Origin: Anaeramoeba ignava
Taxonomy: Eukaryota > Metamonada > Anaeramoebidae
NCBI GenBank assembly: GCA_028826165.1
Contig: JAPDFW010000055.1
Coordinates: 327,501 to 391,500, forward strand
Length of the DNA: 64,000 nucleotides
Direction: 5' to 3'
Part shown: piece by piece, positions 1 through 11,294 of the stretch
How the letters are laid out: every line of letters begins with the position of its first letter
How positions within the stretch are numbered: the first letter of the stretch is position 1
Translations under genes and position numbers: made by a program
Notes under the pieces: model-generated
The model's input: only the letters and a program-made list of their open reading frames with translations
What the model was told of the DNA's origin: nothing
Databases searched by the model: none

Positions 1-1229
1 TGTGAGAAATCTGCACATGCAAACGTTCTCAACTTATTGACAAACGCAGAAACCATGAACGCGCTTGATAGCAATCACCAAACACCATTGACATATGCCT
101 GCATTGCGCGTGCCGAGCTCGATGTGTTCCAGTTTCTGGTACAGAAAGGAGCGGATGTGAACACAAAGAATTTCTATCATCATTCACCATTGCACTTCTT
201 GTGTCTCAACAGAGCAAGTATCGAGATTGTCCAGCTTTTTATTAAATCGGGAGCAAATGTGGAACAAAAAGATCATTATTTAAGATCCCCTCTTCATTTT
301 GCCTGCAAAAATAACGGTGACCAAAAAGTCATCAATTTTTTAATCCAATCCGGCGCAAATATTCATTCCAAGGATTATTACAATAAAACCCCTCTTTGCT
401 ATGCTGCCGAGAACGTAGATTTTGACATTGTGCGTCTTCTACTTTCTTACGACTCGACTCTTTACGGACTTGATTTCGACTCACTTGATCCAAAAATCAG
501 CAAATTGATCCAAACTCACTACTCCGTGATTGCTGATTTCCAGAACCTTCTCTCTTCCAACCTCCAGACAAACATCACATGCAAGTGCAAAAATGGGATA
601 ATTTCCCTTCATTCTCACATTCTTCATTGCCGTTTTTGTGATCTTTCTTTGCCAAATAACGAGCTTGTTTTTGAGACAATAAAATCCAAGTTGGATCTTG
701 TTTGCAATCAGCACAGTATCGAAGAAGCAACTGATTTTTTCATGTTTGTCTATTCCGGTTTTGTTGATCTCTATAACCCTGAAAAGGGTGTTAAAGCAGT
801 TTCTCAATTTGTGAATCAACTTGGTTTTGACAGCTCATGGATTAACCGCAAAAAAGGTCGAAAAAATCTGCTTAAAGATTTGAATCTTTTGTATTTGGAC
901 ACAAATTCAATGGATTTTGAAATTGTTGTTGGTGGAGATGAGGTTATGGCTCATAAAGCCGTTCTTCTTGCTCGATCCAATTTTACCGTTCAATGTTTGG
1001 ATCACTTTCAAAAAATCAACGTTTTGATGTTGTTGATGATTCAACTGGCAAATCTTTAAAAACTTTGACTGAACTTGTTCAATTCTTTTATTTGGACCAA
1101 ATTTCTTCTGATCTTTCAAATCAAACTCTTTATGAATTGGCTGATGTAAAAGATATTTTTCAATTAAATATGTTCTCTAATCTTAGTTATCAACTTGAAG
1201 AATTTCATTTTTTCAATAAGAAAAAGTAA
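1..1229 (+). CDS. Ankyrin-repeat / double-BTB protein, 3' part (frame break near 984)
   Basis: The reading frame is open at the left edge, so the 5' end is missing. About four ankyrin repeats (e.g. TPLTYACIARAE, SPLHFLCLNRAS, SPLHFACKNNGD) fill the first ~150 codons. Next comes a degenerate BTB-like region (HSHILHCRF ... FVYSGFVDLYNP), then a linker GFDSSWINRKKGRKNLLKD, then a second BTB (MDFEIVVGGDEVMAHKAVLLARSNF). At about 982-984 the frame moves by one base: TTTT stands where five T would keep the BTB open, and the protein continues in the other frame from about 984 to the stop at 1229 (YRSMFGSLSKNQRFDVVDDS...). Ankyrin and BTB domains are protein-interaction modules; BTB proteins often act as Cullin-3 adaptors, but no such role is shown here. 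The same architecture and linker recur in the gene at 41853-44512. The break may be an assembly error or a real lesion. Confidence 0.85.
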
Positions 1230-1297
1230 AGATTCTTTTTTCTTTTTTTCTTTTTTTCTTTTATTGAGTAGAATAATTTCTTTTTTTTTTAATCATG

Positions 1298-1312
1298 TTC
1301 CACTTTTTTTTT
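1298..1312 (+). promoter_or_regulatory. TTCCACTTTTT motif, possible 3'-end signal
   Basis: The motif lies 69 bp after the stop codon of the ankyrin/BTB gene, in sense orientation. It recurs in sense orientation shortly after the stop codons of three other genes in the window. Function is unknown; a role in 3'-end formation is inference from position only. Confidence 0.3.
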
Positions 1313-1320
1313 TCTTTTTG

Positions 1321-2725
1321 AAATAAATTTTAAATCAATTTTAAATAAATTTTAAATCAATTTTAAATCAATTTTAAATCAATTTTAAATTAATTTTAAA
1401 TCAATTTTAAATCAATTTTAAATCAATTTTAAATCAATTTTAAATCAATTTTAAATCAATTTTATATCAATTTTAAATCAATTTTAAATCAATTTTAAAT
1501 CAATTTTAAATCAATTTTAAATCAATTTTAAATCAATTTTAAATCAATTTTATATCAATTTTATATCAATTTTAAATCAATTTTAAATCAATTTTAAATC
1601 AATTTTAAATCAATTTTATATCAATTTTAAATCAATTTTAAATCAATTTTAAATCAATTTTAAATCAATTTTAAATCAATTTTAAATTATTTTTAAATCA
1701 ATTTTAAATCAATTTTAAATCAATTTTAAATCAATTTTAAATCAATTTTATATCAATTTTAAATTAATTTTAAATCAATTTTATATCAATTTTAAATCAA
1801 TTTTAAATCAATTTTAAATCAATTTTAAATCAATTTTAAATCAATTTTATATCAATTTTAAATCAATTTTAAATCAATTTTAAATCAATTTTAAATCAAT
1901 TTTGAATTTTAAATCAATTTTAAATCAATTTTAAATCAATTTTATATCAATTTTAAATCAATTTTAAATCAATTTTAAATTATTAATTTTAAATCAATTT
2001 TAAATCAAATTTTAAATTAATTTTAAATCAATTTTATATCAATTTTAAATCAATTTTAAATCAATTTTAAATCAATTTTAAATCAATTTTATATTAATTT
2101 TAAATCAAATTTAAATCAATTTTAAATTAATTTTATATCAATTTTAAATCAATTTTAAATTAATTTTAAATCAATTTTATATCAATTTTAAATTAATTTT
2201 AAATCAATTTTAAATTAATTTTAAATCAATTTTAAATCAATTTTCTTTTTTAAATCAATTTTTTAATCATGTTCCACTTTTTTTTTTCTTTTTGAAATAA
2301 ATTTTAAATCAATTTTAAACCAATTTTAAATCAATTTTATATCAATTTCAAATCAATTTTAAATCAATTTTAAATCAATTTTAAATCAATTTTATATTAA
2401 TTTTATATCAATTTTATATCAATTTTAAATCAATTTTAAATCAATTTTAAATCAATTTTAAATCAATTTTAAATCAATTTTATATCAATTTTAAATCAAT
2501 TTTAAATCAATTTTAAATCAATTTTAAATCAATTTTAAATCAATTTTAAATCAATTTTAAATCAATTTTAAATCAATTTTAAATCAATTTTAAATCAATT
2601 TTAAATCAATTTTATATCAATTTTATATCAATTTCAAATCAATTTTAAATCAATTTTAAATCAATTTTAAATCAATTTTATATCAATTTTATATCAATTT
2701 TATATCAATTTTAAATCAATTTTAA
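1321..2725. repeat. 11-bp satellite (AATTTTAAATC)n
   Basis: About 1.4 kb of near-perfect AATTTTAAATC units with scattered variants (TATATC, TAAATT). The array is interrupted at about 2242-2310 by a poly-T/TTCCACTTTTT segment that also borders the array on the left (about 1260-1325) and right (about 2727-2815). This suggests the array plus its border was duplicated. No coding content is seen. Confidence 0.9.
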
Positions 2726-3214
2726 TTCTTTTTTTCTTTTTTCTTTTATTGAGTAGAATAATTTCTTTTTTTTTTAATCATGTTCCACTTTTTTTTTCTT
2801 TTTGAAATAAATTAAATTTTTAATTTAAATTTAAATAAGATTTTCTTCTCTATTTTATCTTTAATTTTTTTTTTTCTCTTTTTTTTTTATTATTTCCTTT
2901 TGTATTTGATCATTGAAAAAAAAAATTTAAATTATATTTAAATTAAATTAAAAAGAAAATAAAAATCGAATTTAAATTTAAATTAAAAATTTAAATTAAA
3001 AATTAATTAAGAAAATGATCAAAAAAAAAAAATAAAAAAAAAGAGAAATTGATCATTTAAAACAATCTATTACAATCTAAGTACAAAATAATATTGAAAA
3101 CAAAAAGAAAAAAAACAAAATTTTTTTTATTAAAATTTTTTTATTAAAAATTTTTTTTCATTTTTTTTTTTCAATTTTTTAAAAAACAAAAAGAAAAAAC
3201 AAGATAAAAATAAA
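2726..3214. other. AT-rich spacer upstream of the PAS gene
   Basis: The left end repeats the border element of the satellite (TTATTGAGTAGAATAATTTC ... TTCCACTTTTT). The remainder is A/T homopolymer-rich DNA without an open frame. About 30-40 bp before the next start codon is a TTTTTTAAAAAAC block, a feature seen ahead of many genes here. Confidence 0.6.
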
Positions 3215-4957
3215 ATGGGAAACGTTCAAAACGTACAAAAAGTGATCTCATCAAAAAAAAAGAAATCTTTCATAAATTTAATGACAAAAACAGTTGAAGC
3301 AATAGCAATAGTTGATGTTTCAGGAAAATTTATATTTGTAAATCAAGCATTAATTGATTTATATCAAGGAGCAAGTGAGTTTGTATTTTTGCACAAGAAA
3401 TTTCTTGATTTAAGTGCTCCAACTCAACCGCAATTTGGTATTAAAGCTGAACAAGCAGAGATTAGAGTTATAAATGCTATTTTAGGGTATTTTTCTTTTT
3501 ATTGAAATTTTTCTTTTGTTTTGATTTTAAAATAATTTTTTTTAATCCATTTATTAATTAATCAATTTTTTTTTTCTTTTTTGAATTTTTTCTTTTAGAA
3601 CTTTAAATCAAACAAATGATTTTGATTGGGTTATTTCTACATTTAAAAAGAAAGAAATTTGTGTTCATATTTGGGTAAGAAAATAAAATAAAATAAAAGA
3701 AAAAAAAAGAAAAAAATTTTTTTTTTTAATAATTTCCCATAATTAATTAAAAAAATAAACAAATTAAAATCATATTTAAATAATAATTAATAAATAAAAT
3801 TAATTTAATTTATTAAAAAGAAATAAAAATTTAAAATTAATCAAATTTACCAAATCAAAATTTTCAATTAAAAAAAATTTTTTTTTTAATAATTTCCCAC
3901 AATTAATTAAAAAAATAAGTAAATTGAAATAATATTTAAATAATAATTAATAAATAAAATTAATTTAATTTATTAAAAAGAAACAAAAATTTAAAATTAA
4001 TCAAATTTACCAAATCAAAATTCTCAATTAAAAAAAAATTTTTTTTTTAATAATTTCCCACAATTAATTAAAAAAATAAACAAATTAAAATAATATTTAA
4101 ATAATAATTAATAAATAAAATTAATTTAATTTATTAAAAGAAACAAAAATTTAAAATTAATCAAATTTACCAAAGTCAAAATTCTCAATTAAAAAAAAAA
4201 TTTTTTTATTAAAAAAAATTATTAAAAATAAACAAATTAAAAATTATTAAATAAAATTAATTAAAATTTAAAAATTATTAAAAATTATTAAAAACTAAAA
4301 ATTATTAAAAATTATTAAAAAAAGGCAACATTAATTGATTTGGCTGGAGATATCTCACTTAAATTTGTAATTCGACCAACAATTAACTTTCTAGATCCTA
4401 GAATACGAAAAAACAGTGATTTAAAATTATCATCACCACAAATTTTAAATATTGATGAAAATGATCTTTCTTCAAATGAAATCAACTCCTCAAACTCAGA
4501 TCTCAAACAAACCACACAACCATCAGACAAGCCCGTATTAATTTCGATTGAAGATCAAGATCTGGAAGACACAATCGATACACAAATTGATGAAATCAAA
4601 ATGAGTGTGAGATCATCAGAAGATCCAGAACTTGAACTTAAAGTAGTTAATTATCTTAATAGAATTCATAACTTATGTTTTAATTGGATTTCAAATAAAA
4701 ATTTGGAAATCCAAAATTTATCCGAAAAAATTCAAGTTGAAAGACAAAGTTTTCGCAAGAAATATCAACAACTGGAATCCCATTTGCAAAGAAGATTAGA
4801 TGGTTATGAAACTGAAAGAGATGTCAAAAAAAATGTTTCTAATGAAAATCAAGAACTTAAAGAAAAACTTGACAATTTAACTCAAATAATTCAAGAACAA
4901 TTTCAAGTTACAGAAAAACTTTACAAATTTTATCGAGATGATCTTTCAGTTTTTTAA
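3215..4957 (+). CDS. PAS-domain / coiled-coil protein (3 exons)
   Basis: Model: exon 1 3215-3486, exon 2 3599-3674, exon 3 4325-4957. Introns are GT-AG (GTATTT...TTTTAG; GTAAGA...AAAAG) and phases join cleanly, giving about 326 residues. Residues ~27-115 look like a PAS fold: AIAIVDVSGKFIFVNQALIDLY, then LDLSAPTQPQFG, and DWVISTFKKKEICVHIW across the exon 1/2 and 2/3 junctions. The C-terminal ~100 residues are predicted coiled coil (LEIQNLSEKIQVERQSF ... NQELKEKLDNLTQIIQEQF). PAS domains bind ligands or partners; no output domain is visible, so it is probably an adaptor or sensor. Intron 2 (650 bp) holds three ~160-bp tandem copies. Confidence 0.75.
3711..4200. repeat. Three ~160-bp tandem copies inside PAS-gene intron 2
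   Basis: The segment containing TAATTTCCCAYAATTAATT starts at about 3730, 3890 and 4051, giving two spacings of 160-161 bp. Copies differ by a few substitutions and homopolymer lengths. It is entirely intronic. Confidence 0.85.
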
Positions 4958-5493
4958 ATTAATTTGAATTGATTTGATTTAATTTAAATTGATTTGATTT
5001 AATTTGACTTCAAAAAAAAAAGAATTTTTTCAAAATCAAGATCAAAAAAATTTGTGTTAAATCTATTTAAAAAAAATTTTGAAGTTTATTTTTTAATTCC
5101 AAATTATAAAAAGAAAATTTATTGATTAAGGAATTTCAATAAAAAAATTAATAAGAAATTTTTTTCTTTTTTCTTTTTTTTCTTTCTTTCTCCTTCTTTT
5201 TTTGATGAATGAGATTCTTATTTAAATTTAAATTTAAATTTAATTTGAGAAAAAGAAAGTATTTGTTGTTTTTTCCACTTCATTTAAATGAATCACTTTT
5301 TTTTAAATTTTTTTTTAAAAAAATCATCAAAAATAAAAAAAGAATTTCGATCTAAATTTAAATTAAAAACAAAATTTCCAAAAATTTCCATTTTTCATTT
5401 TCATTTTTTTTCTTATTTTCTTTCCTAATTTTTATTTTAATTTTAATTTTAATTTTAATTTTAAAAAGAACAACACAAAAAAACCATTTTTAA
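4958..5493. other. Intergenic spacer before Lon
   Basis: AT-rich, with no supported gene. It contains short ATTTGATTTAATTTAA repeats just after the PAS stop codon. A (TTTTAA)n-TTTTAAAAAG block at about 5435-5470, roughly 25 bp before the Lon start codon, resembles the T-run/A-run block seen before other start codons. Confidence 0.5.
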
Positions 5494-8400
5494 ATGTTAA
5501 GAATTTCATCTTTATTTAAACTTTCTCATTATTTACAACAAAATTTACTTAATTTTACAACAAATTCAATTTATGATAAACAAATTTATCAAAAATTTTT
5601 TCATTCTTTAAATTCGTTAAAAAATGAAAAAATAACAAAAATTAATGAAAAGCAAAAATATAAAAATTATACCCCTTCTTTATTTATTTCAAAATTTACA
5701 ACAAAATCAAAACCAAAAAGAAATGATGAAGATTGGTTTTTTGGAGATTTTGATGAAGATTTTTCTACTGATGATTTTAGTCAATATATTATTTCTGGTT
5801 TACAAGAAAATCAAAACCAAAACGAAAAAAATTTACAAGATGGTTTGTTATTGAAAATTACAATTAAAATTACAATTAAAATTACAATTAAAATCAAAAT
5901 TAAAATTTAAAATTAAAATTAAAATTAAAATTAAAATCCAAAATTAAAATCCAAAATTTAAATTTAAAATTAAAATTACTATTAAAATTCAAATTATAAT
6001 CAAAATTAAAATTCAATTTAAAATCCAAATTAAAATTAAAATTCAAATTAAAATTCAAATTAAAATTAAAATTAAAAATAAAATTCAAATTAAAATTAAA
6101 ATTAAAATTAAAATTACAATCCAAAATTACAATTAAAATTTAATTTAAAATTAAAATTAAAATTACAATCAAAATTTAAAATCAAAATTCAAATTTACAA
6201 TTAAAATTAAATTTTTAATTTACAATTAAAATTAAAATCCAAAATAAAATTAAAATCAAAATCAAAATCAAAATCAAAATTAAAATTAAAATTAAAATTA
6301 AAATTCAAATTAAAATTAAAATCCAAAATTAAAATTCAAATTAAAATTAAAATTAAAATTAAAATTAAAATTAAAATTAAAATTAAAATTAAAATAGATT
6401 TTACATCTACAAAATTATTACCATTAGTTTTTCCAAAAACAACTCCAATTATTCCATTATCTAAAAGACCATTATTTCCAGGAGTTGTAACAACAATGAC
6501 AATTACTGATTTTGAATTTATGAAACATTTAAAAAATGAATTCCAATCAGGAAAAAGATTTGTTGGGGCATTTTTATTAAAAAATCAAACAGAATCCCAA
6601 GAAATTCCAAATCAAAATCAAAATTTCAAAATCAAAATCAAAATCAAAATCAAAATCAAAATCAAAATCAAAATCAAAATTTAAATGAAAATCAAAATCA
6701 AATTCAAAATAAAATTCAAAATCAAAATTTAAATCAAATCCAAATTCCAACTGAAAATAATTTTGATTCAAATTCTATTCAATTCAATCAACTCAATGGA
6801 AATTTAACAATAATTCCAAAATTTGAAACAATTTCAGATATTTCTAAAGTTCATGAAATTGGAGTTTTAGCAAAAATTATTAGAATTGAAGAAGAAAATC
6901 TTAAAAATGATTTTCCCACAGTTATATTAACAGGAATTTGCAGAATTAAAATTACCGATACTCATAAAAAATCTCCAATTTTATCTGCTAAAATTGAACC
7001 ACTTAAAGTAATCAAGATGAGAAATATTTGAATAATAAATTTTGCAAGTTTTTCTTTTTAATCCAAAATATTTATTCATTTCAAAATTACAAAAAAAATA
7101 TTTGTTTGTTTGTTTGTTTATTTTTATAAAAAGAGTTTGAAATTTGATACTCAAAACAAACTAATTAGAGCATATACAATGGAAATAATTTCAACAATCA
7201 AAGAGATTTTAAAGTTAAATCCTTTTTTTCGAAATCAACTTCAAGTAAATTAAACATTCCAAATTTTTAAAAGAAAAAAGCAAAAAAAAAAAAAGTGGAA
7301 TTTTGTCTTTTTTTTTGACAAATAATTTTTATTAATAATTAATAGGCATTTAATGAAAGAGTTGATTTTGGAAATCCTTATGAAATTGCAGATCTTGCAG
7401 CTGCTTTAACAACATCAGATCCACAAGATCTTCAAGTATGAATTCAAATCAATTTTTATATTTAAATCAATTTAAATATTTTTATATTTAAATATTTTTA
7501 TATTTTTATATTTTAAAGGTAATCCTAACAGCTTTAGAACCTGAAGAAAGACTTCGAAAATCACTTCATTTATTAAAATCAGAATTAGATATGAATCTTG
7601 CTCAACAAAAAATTCAACAACAATTAGAACAAAAAATATCAATGAATCAACGCAAATATTTTTTGATGGAACAATTAAAAGAAATTAAAAAAGAACTTGG
7701 AATTGAAATTGATGAAAAAGAAATGTTACTTCAAAAATACAAGCAAAAATTAGTATCCAAAAATATACCCAGAGAAGCAAAGAAAATAATTGAAACCGAA
7801 ATGAAGAAAATTGAGGATCTTTCTCCAACATGCTCCGAATATGGAGTTTCAAAGAAATATCTTGATTGGACAACAGAACTTCCATGGGGAATTTCTGACA
7901 AAGAAAATTTTGATATTGAAAATTTCAAAAAAATTCTTGATAAAGATTATTATGGATCTGAAGAAACCAAGCACAAAATATCTGAATTTTTTTCGATAGG
8001 AGCAATCAAAGGAAGTCTCCCAAATCAAATATTATGTCTTGTTGGGCCATCGAGTGTTGGGAAATGCTTTGGATATAATACTCAGGTGATGATGAGCGAT
8101 GGTTCAATTGAATATGTTCAAAATATTAAAATCGGACAAAAAGTTATGGGAGACGATTCAACTCCAAGGGAGGTATATTCTCTTAGCAGAGGCACAGACG
8201 AAATGTTTAAAATCACTTATTTGAATGATGGATCTAGTTATGTTGTAAATAGTTTGCATGTTTTAAGCCTGAAATTTAATGGGATTGAAAATCCAATTCA
8301 ATGGGATCATATAAATTCAAAATTTGTTTATACTTGGTTTGAAAATCACGATCAACACTCAAAAGAGTTTCATGTCCCAATCACCTCAAATGAAATGATA

Positions 8401-10680
8401 GAAAAAGTTTATCAAGAAATGGAAAAATTTACAAAATTTATTGAATCAAAATATTCATTTACTAAAAAGGGTGATATCATTGATATTTCTGTTAAAGATT
8501 ACATTTCAAAATCCAATTTTTGGAAATCAAAATATGTTGGATATCGAGTTTCCTTGGATTTTAATGAAAAACATGTTGGAATTGATCCATATTTGCTTGG
8601 TTTTTGGTTTGGCTCGCAAAAAATTCCAAAAGGATCAATCATTCCAGAAAATTTAAAAGCAAAACTTTATTCCTTTCAATTCCAAAAATTAAAACATATT
8701 CCTGAAGAATACATTTTCAATTCCCGAAATTGTCGAAGTTCTTTTATTCGTGGATTTTTTGATTCAAAAGAAATTCAACCAATTTACTCCAAATTTAATT
8801 GTGATTTTTATGATCAAAACACTTTATTTTCACATGAAAATGAAGAATTTATTCAAGATTTGATTTATTTAATGAAATCTATTGGATTTGCAGTTATTAA
8901 ATCACAAAATTCTGATTTGGTTTGCGTTCCTCAACAAAAACATTTGATTGGAAATTATTGCGATATTTTAACTTCAAAAATAGGAATTGAACCAATTGGA
9001 AAAGATAAATATTATGGTTTTGGAATTGATGGAAATCAAAGATTTTTATTGGGAGATTTTTCAGTAACACATAATTCAACAATAGCTGAAAGTCTTTCGC
9101 GTTCTTTAAATAGAACATTACTTCGTTTTTCATGTATTTTTTTATTACAATAATTTATTTTGAGATTTAATTGAAAAAATTTTTTTTTTCAAATTTAAAT
9201 TTCTCAAAAAGTTCTTGAATTAAGTAGTCTTTCAAGTATTAAAGGAAAAAGAAAAATTGAAATGGGAGCGATACCTGGTAAAATTATAAGAGAATTAATA
9301 TCAGTTAAAAGAAACAATCCAGTTATTTTAATTGAAGGTAAATTAATAAAAAACCGGAATTAAAATAAAAATATATATTAAAAAAAATATATTATATTAA
9401 ATAAATTGTTAGAAATTGATCAATTGGATAAATTTAGAATGAGTTACGATGCCAAAGCTGCTTTTTTTGAAATGCTCGATCCAGATTTAAATCAAGAATT
9501 TCTAGACCATTATATTGATTTAAAATTTGATTTGTCCAAAATATTGTTTATTACAACAGCAAATAATATTGATAAAATACCAAAAGAATTATTAAAAAAA
9601 ATGAATATATTGCATTTATATGGATATACACTAGAAGAAAAACTAGTGATTGCAGAAAAATATATTATTCCAAAAATAATAAAACAATTGGGGTTAATTA
9701 ATTATAATATCACAATAACAACAGAATGTATTAGTAATGTTATTAAGAAATATTGCAGAGAAGAAGGTGTAGAAAATTTAAGACAATATTTGGAAAAAAT
9801 ACTGCAAAAAGTAGCTTATGAATTTTCTCAGATGCCAAGAGGAAGAAGAAAGCAAATCAAATTGAAAATTTCTGAATTGAGTTTGGAAAGTTATATTGGA
9901 AAACCAGTTTATTCAAGTAATCGTTTGTATCAACAAACAGATGTTGGTGTTTCAGCATCTTTATCATTAACAAAACTTGGAGGGGAAATAAATTATATTG
10001 AAAGTTCTGTTTGTGGATTTCAAGAAATTCCAAATCAAAATTTAAATCAAAATCAAAATCCAAATCAAAATCAAAATCAAAATCCAAATTTAAATCAAAA
10101 TCAAAATTTAAATCAAAATCCAAATTTAAATCAAAATACAAATCAAAATCAAAATCAAAATACAAATCAAAATCAAAATTTAAATCAAAATATTGGATCA
10201 TTACAAATTACAGGAAATGTTAATCAAATTATGGAAGAAACTGTTCAAATTGCTTATACTTATTGCAAGAATTATTTACATAAACATTTTCCAAATGATA
10301 ATTTTTTCAGTAATCACAAAATTCACACACATATATCATCATTATCAATATCAAACGATGAACAATCTTCAGGAATAGCAATAGCAGCATCACTTCTCTC
10401 ATTAGCAACAGGAAGACCCTTAAAACAAGATATGGCAATGTGTGGAGGATTATCTTTAATGGGAGTTGTTCTTCCTGTTTTGGGTTTAAAAGAAAAAGTT
10501 CTTGCTTCTAAAAGACTTGGTATTAAATTCTTAATTCTTCCAAAATCTAATATTAGAGATTGGGATGAAATTAATATTCTTGTTAAAAAAGATTTATCTG
10601 TTATTTTTGTTGATGATTTCCAAGAAGTTTATCGTTATGCTTTTAATTTTTATTCTTTTCCTCAAACAATTCAAAAATGA
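5494..10680 (+). CDS. LONP1: Lon-type ATP-dependent protease, intein-containing, probably organellar
   Basis: Model: exons 5494-5842, 6398-7007, 7134-7244, 7346-7435, 7519-9133, 9212-9337 and 9413-10680; all junctions are GT-AG and phase-consistent except one missing base in a Gln-Asn tract (6625-6690). The order follows mitochondrial Lon: a Ser/Lys-rich N-terminus that could be an import signal, LON substrate domain (TTPIIPLSKRPLFPG), helical region, AAA+ module and protease domain. The protease dyad is present: Ser in NDEQSSGIAIAAS, Lys in LGLKEKVLASKR. ATPase motifs are altered: Walker A GPSSVGK-S (usual Gly is Ser), Walker B ILIEEID (usual Asp is Glu), Arg-finger position Lys (LLKKMN), sensor-2 position Glu (GVENL), pore-loop Tyr replaced by Glu (EMGAIPG). 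Sensor-1 Asn (TTANN) remains. An intein splits Walker A. Whether it still hydrolyses ATP cannot be told from sequence. Confidence 0.9.
5843..6397 (+). repeat. Lon intron 1, filled with (AAAATT)n
   Basis: The 555-bp intron is called from a GTTTGT donor (after GAT-G) and an AAAATAG acceptor, which restore the frame before the LON domain. It consists almost wholly of AAAATT hexamers with variants. Read through instead, the tract gives Lys-Ile runs and then a stop at 5908-5910, so splicing is the better explanation. Confidence 0.7.
8065..9075 (+). other. Intein in Lon Walker A (337 aa), degenerate LAGLIDADG endonuclease
   Basis: The insertion lies between Lys (8062) and Ser (9076) of GPSSVGK-ST. 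Block A: Cys1 in CFGYNTQVMMSDGS. Block B: VVNSLHVLSL with His at about residue 65. C-terminal blocks: DKYYGFGIDGNQRFLLGDF then SVTHN, with penultimate His and terminal Asn, followed by extein Ser+1. This is a complete class 1 splicing set. A LAGLIDADG-type region sits between: YLLGFWFGSQK (about residue 177) and FIRGFFDSKE (about residue 230). Both positions that normally hold the catalytic Asp are changed (to Ser and Lys), so the homing endonuclease is predicted inactive. Excision restores a continuous AAA+ domain (GPSSVGK joined to STIAESLSRSL). There is no frame break inside it. Confidence 0.93.
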
Positions 10681-11294
10681 ATTAAAAACCAATTTAAAAC
10701 ATTTTTTCAATTAATTTTTCAATTAAATTTCAATTAAATTTTTAATTAATTTTTGTAACTTGATTTTCAATTAAGTTTTCAATTAAATTTTCATTAAATT
10801 TTTAATTAAATTTTCAATTAAATTTTTAATTAATTTTTAATTAATTTTTCAATTAAATTTCAATTAAATTTTCAATTAAATTTTCAATTAAATTTTCAAT
10901 TAATTTTTAATTAAATTTTCAATTAAATTTTCAATTAAAATTTTCAATTAAATTTTCAATTAAATTTTAATTAAATTTTCAATTAAATTTTCAATTAAAA
11001 TTTTCAATTAATTTTTTAATTAATTTTTAATTAATTTTTAATTAAATTTTGTAACTTGATTTTCATTGATTAAAAAGAAAAGAAAAACAAAAGCAAAGAG
11101 TAAAGGAATTTGAAAAAAAAAATAGGTTCTTTTTCCCTTTTTTTTTTCAACTATAATTTTGTTATTAATTAATTGTGAAAAACGAGGAAACATTTTCCAA
11201 CTTTTTAAAAATGCTTTAAAATGCTTTAAAATGCTTTAAAAATGTTTTCAAAATGCTTTAAAAATGTTTTCAATTCAAATTCCAACTTGAAATG
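10681..11294. repeat. 12-bp repeat array between convergent genes
   Basis: About 10690-11060 holds (AATTAAATTTTC)n with length variants. TGTAACTTGATTTTCA occurs near both ends (about 10754 and 11047). About 11205-11285 holds a short (AAAATGCTTT)n run. It lies between the 3' ends of Lon (+) and the following gene (-). No ORF. Confidence 0.8.

Noticed and set aside
5843-6397. Lys-Ile repeat as a translated part of Lon
   Set aside because: The frame is not maintained across the tract, and a phase-correct GT-AG intron removes it entirely.
6398-7244. A second, separate gene between the Lon N-terminus and the AAA+ part
   Set aside because: The segment reads as the LON substrate domain and following helical region in correct order, so it belongs to the same gene.
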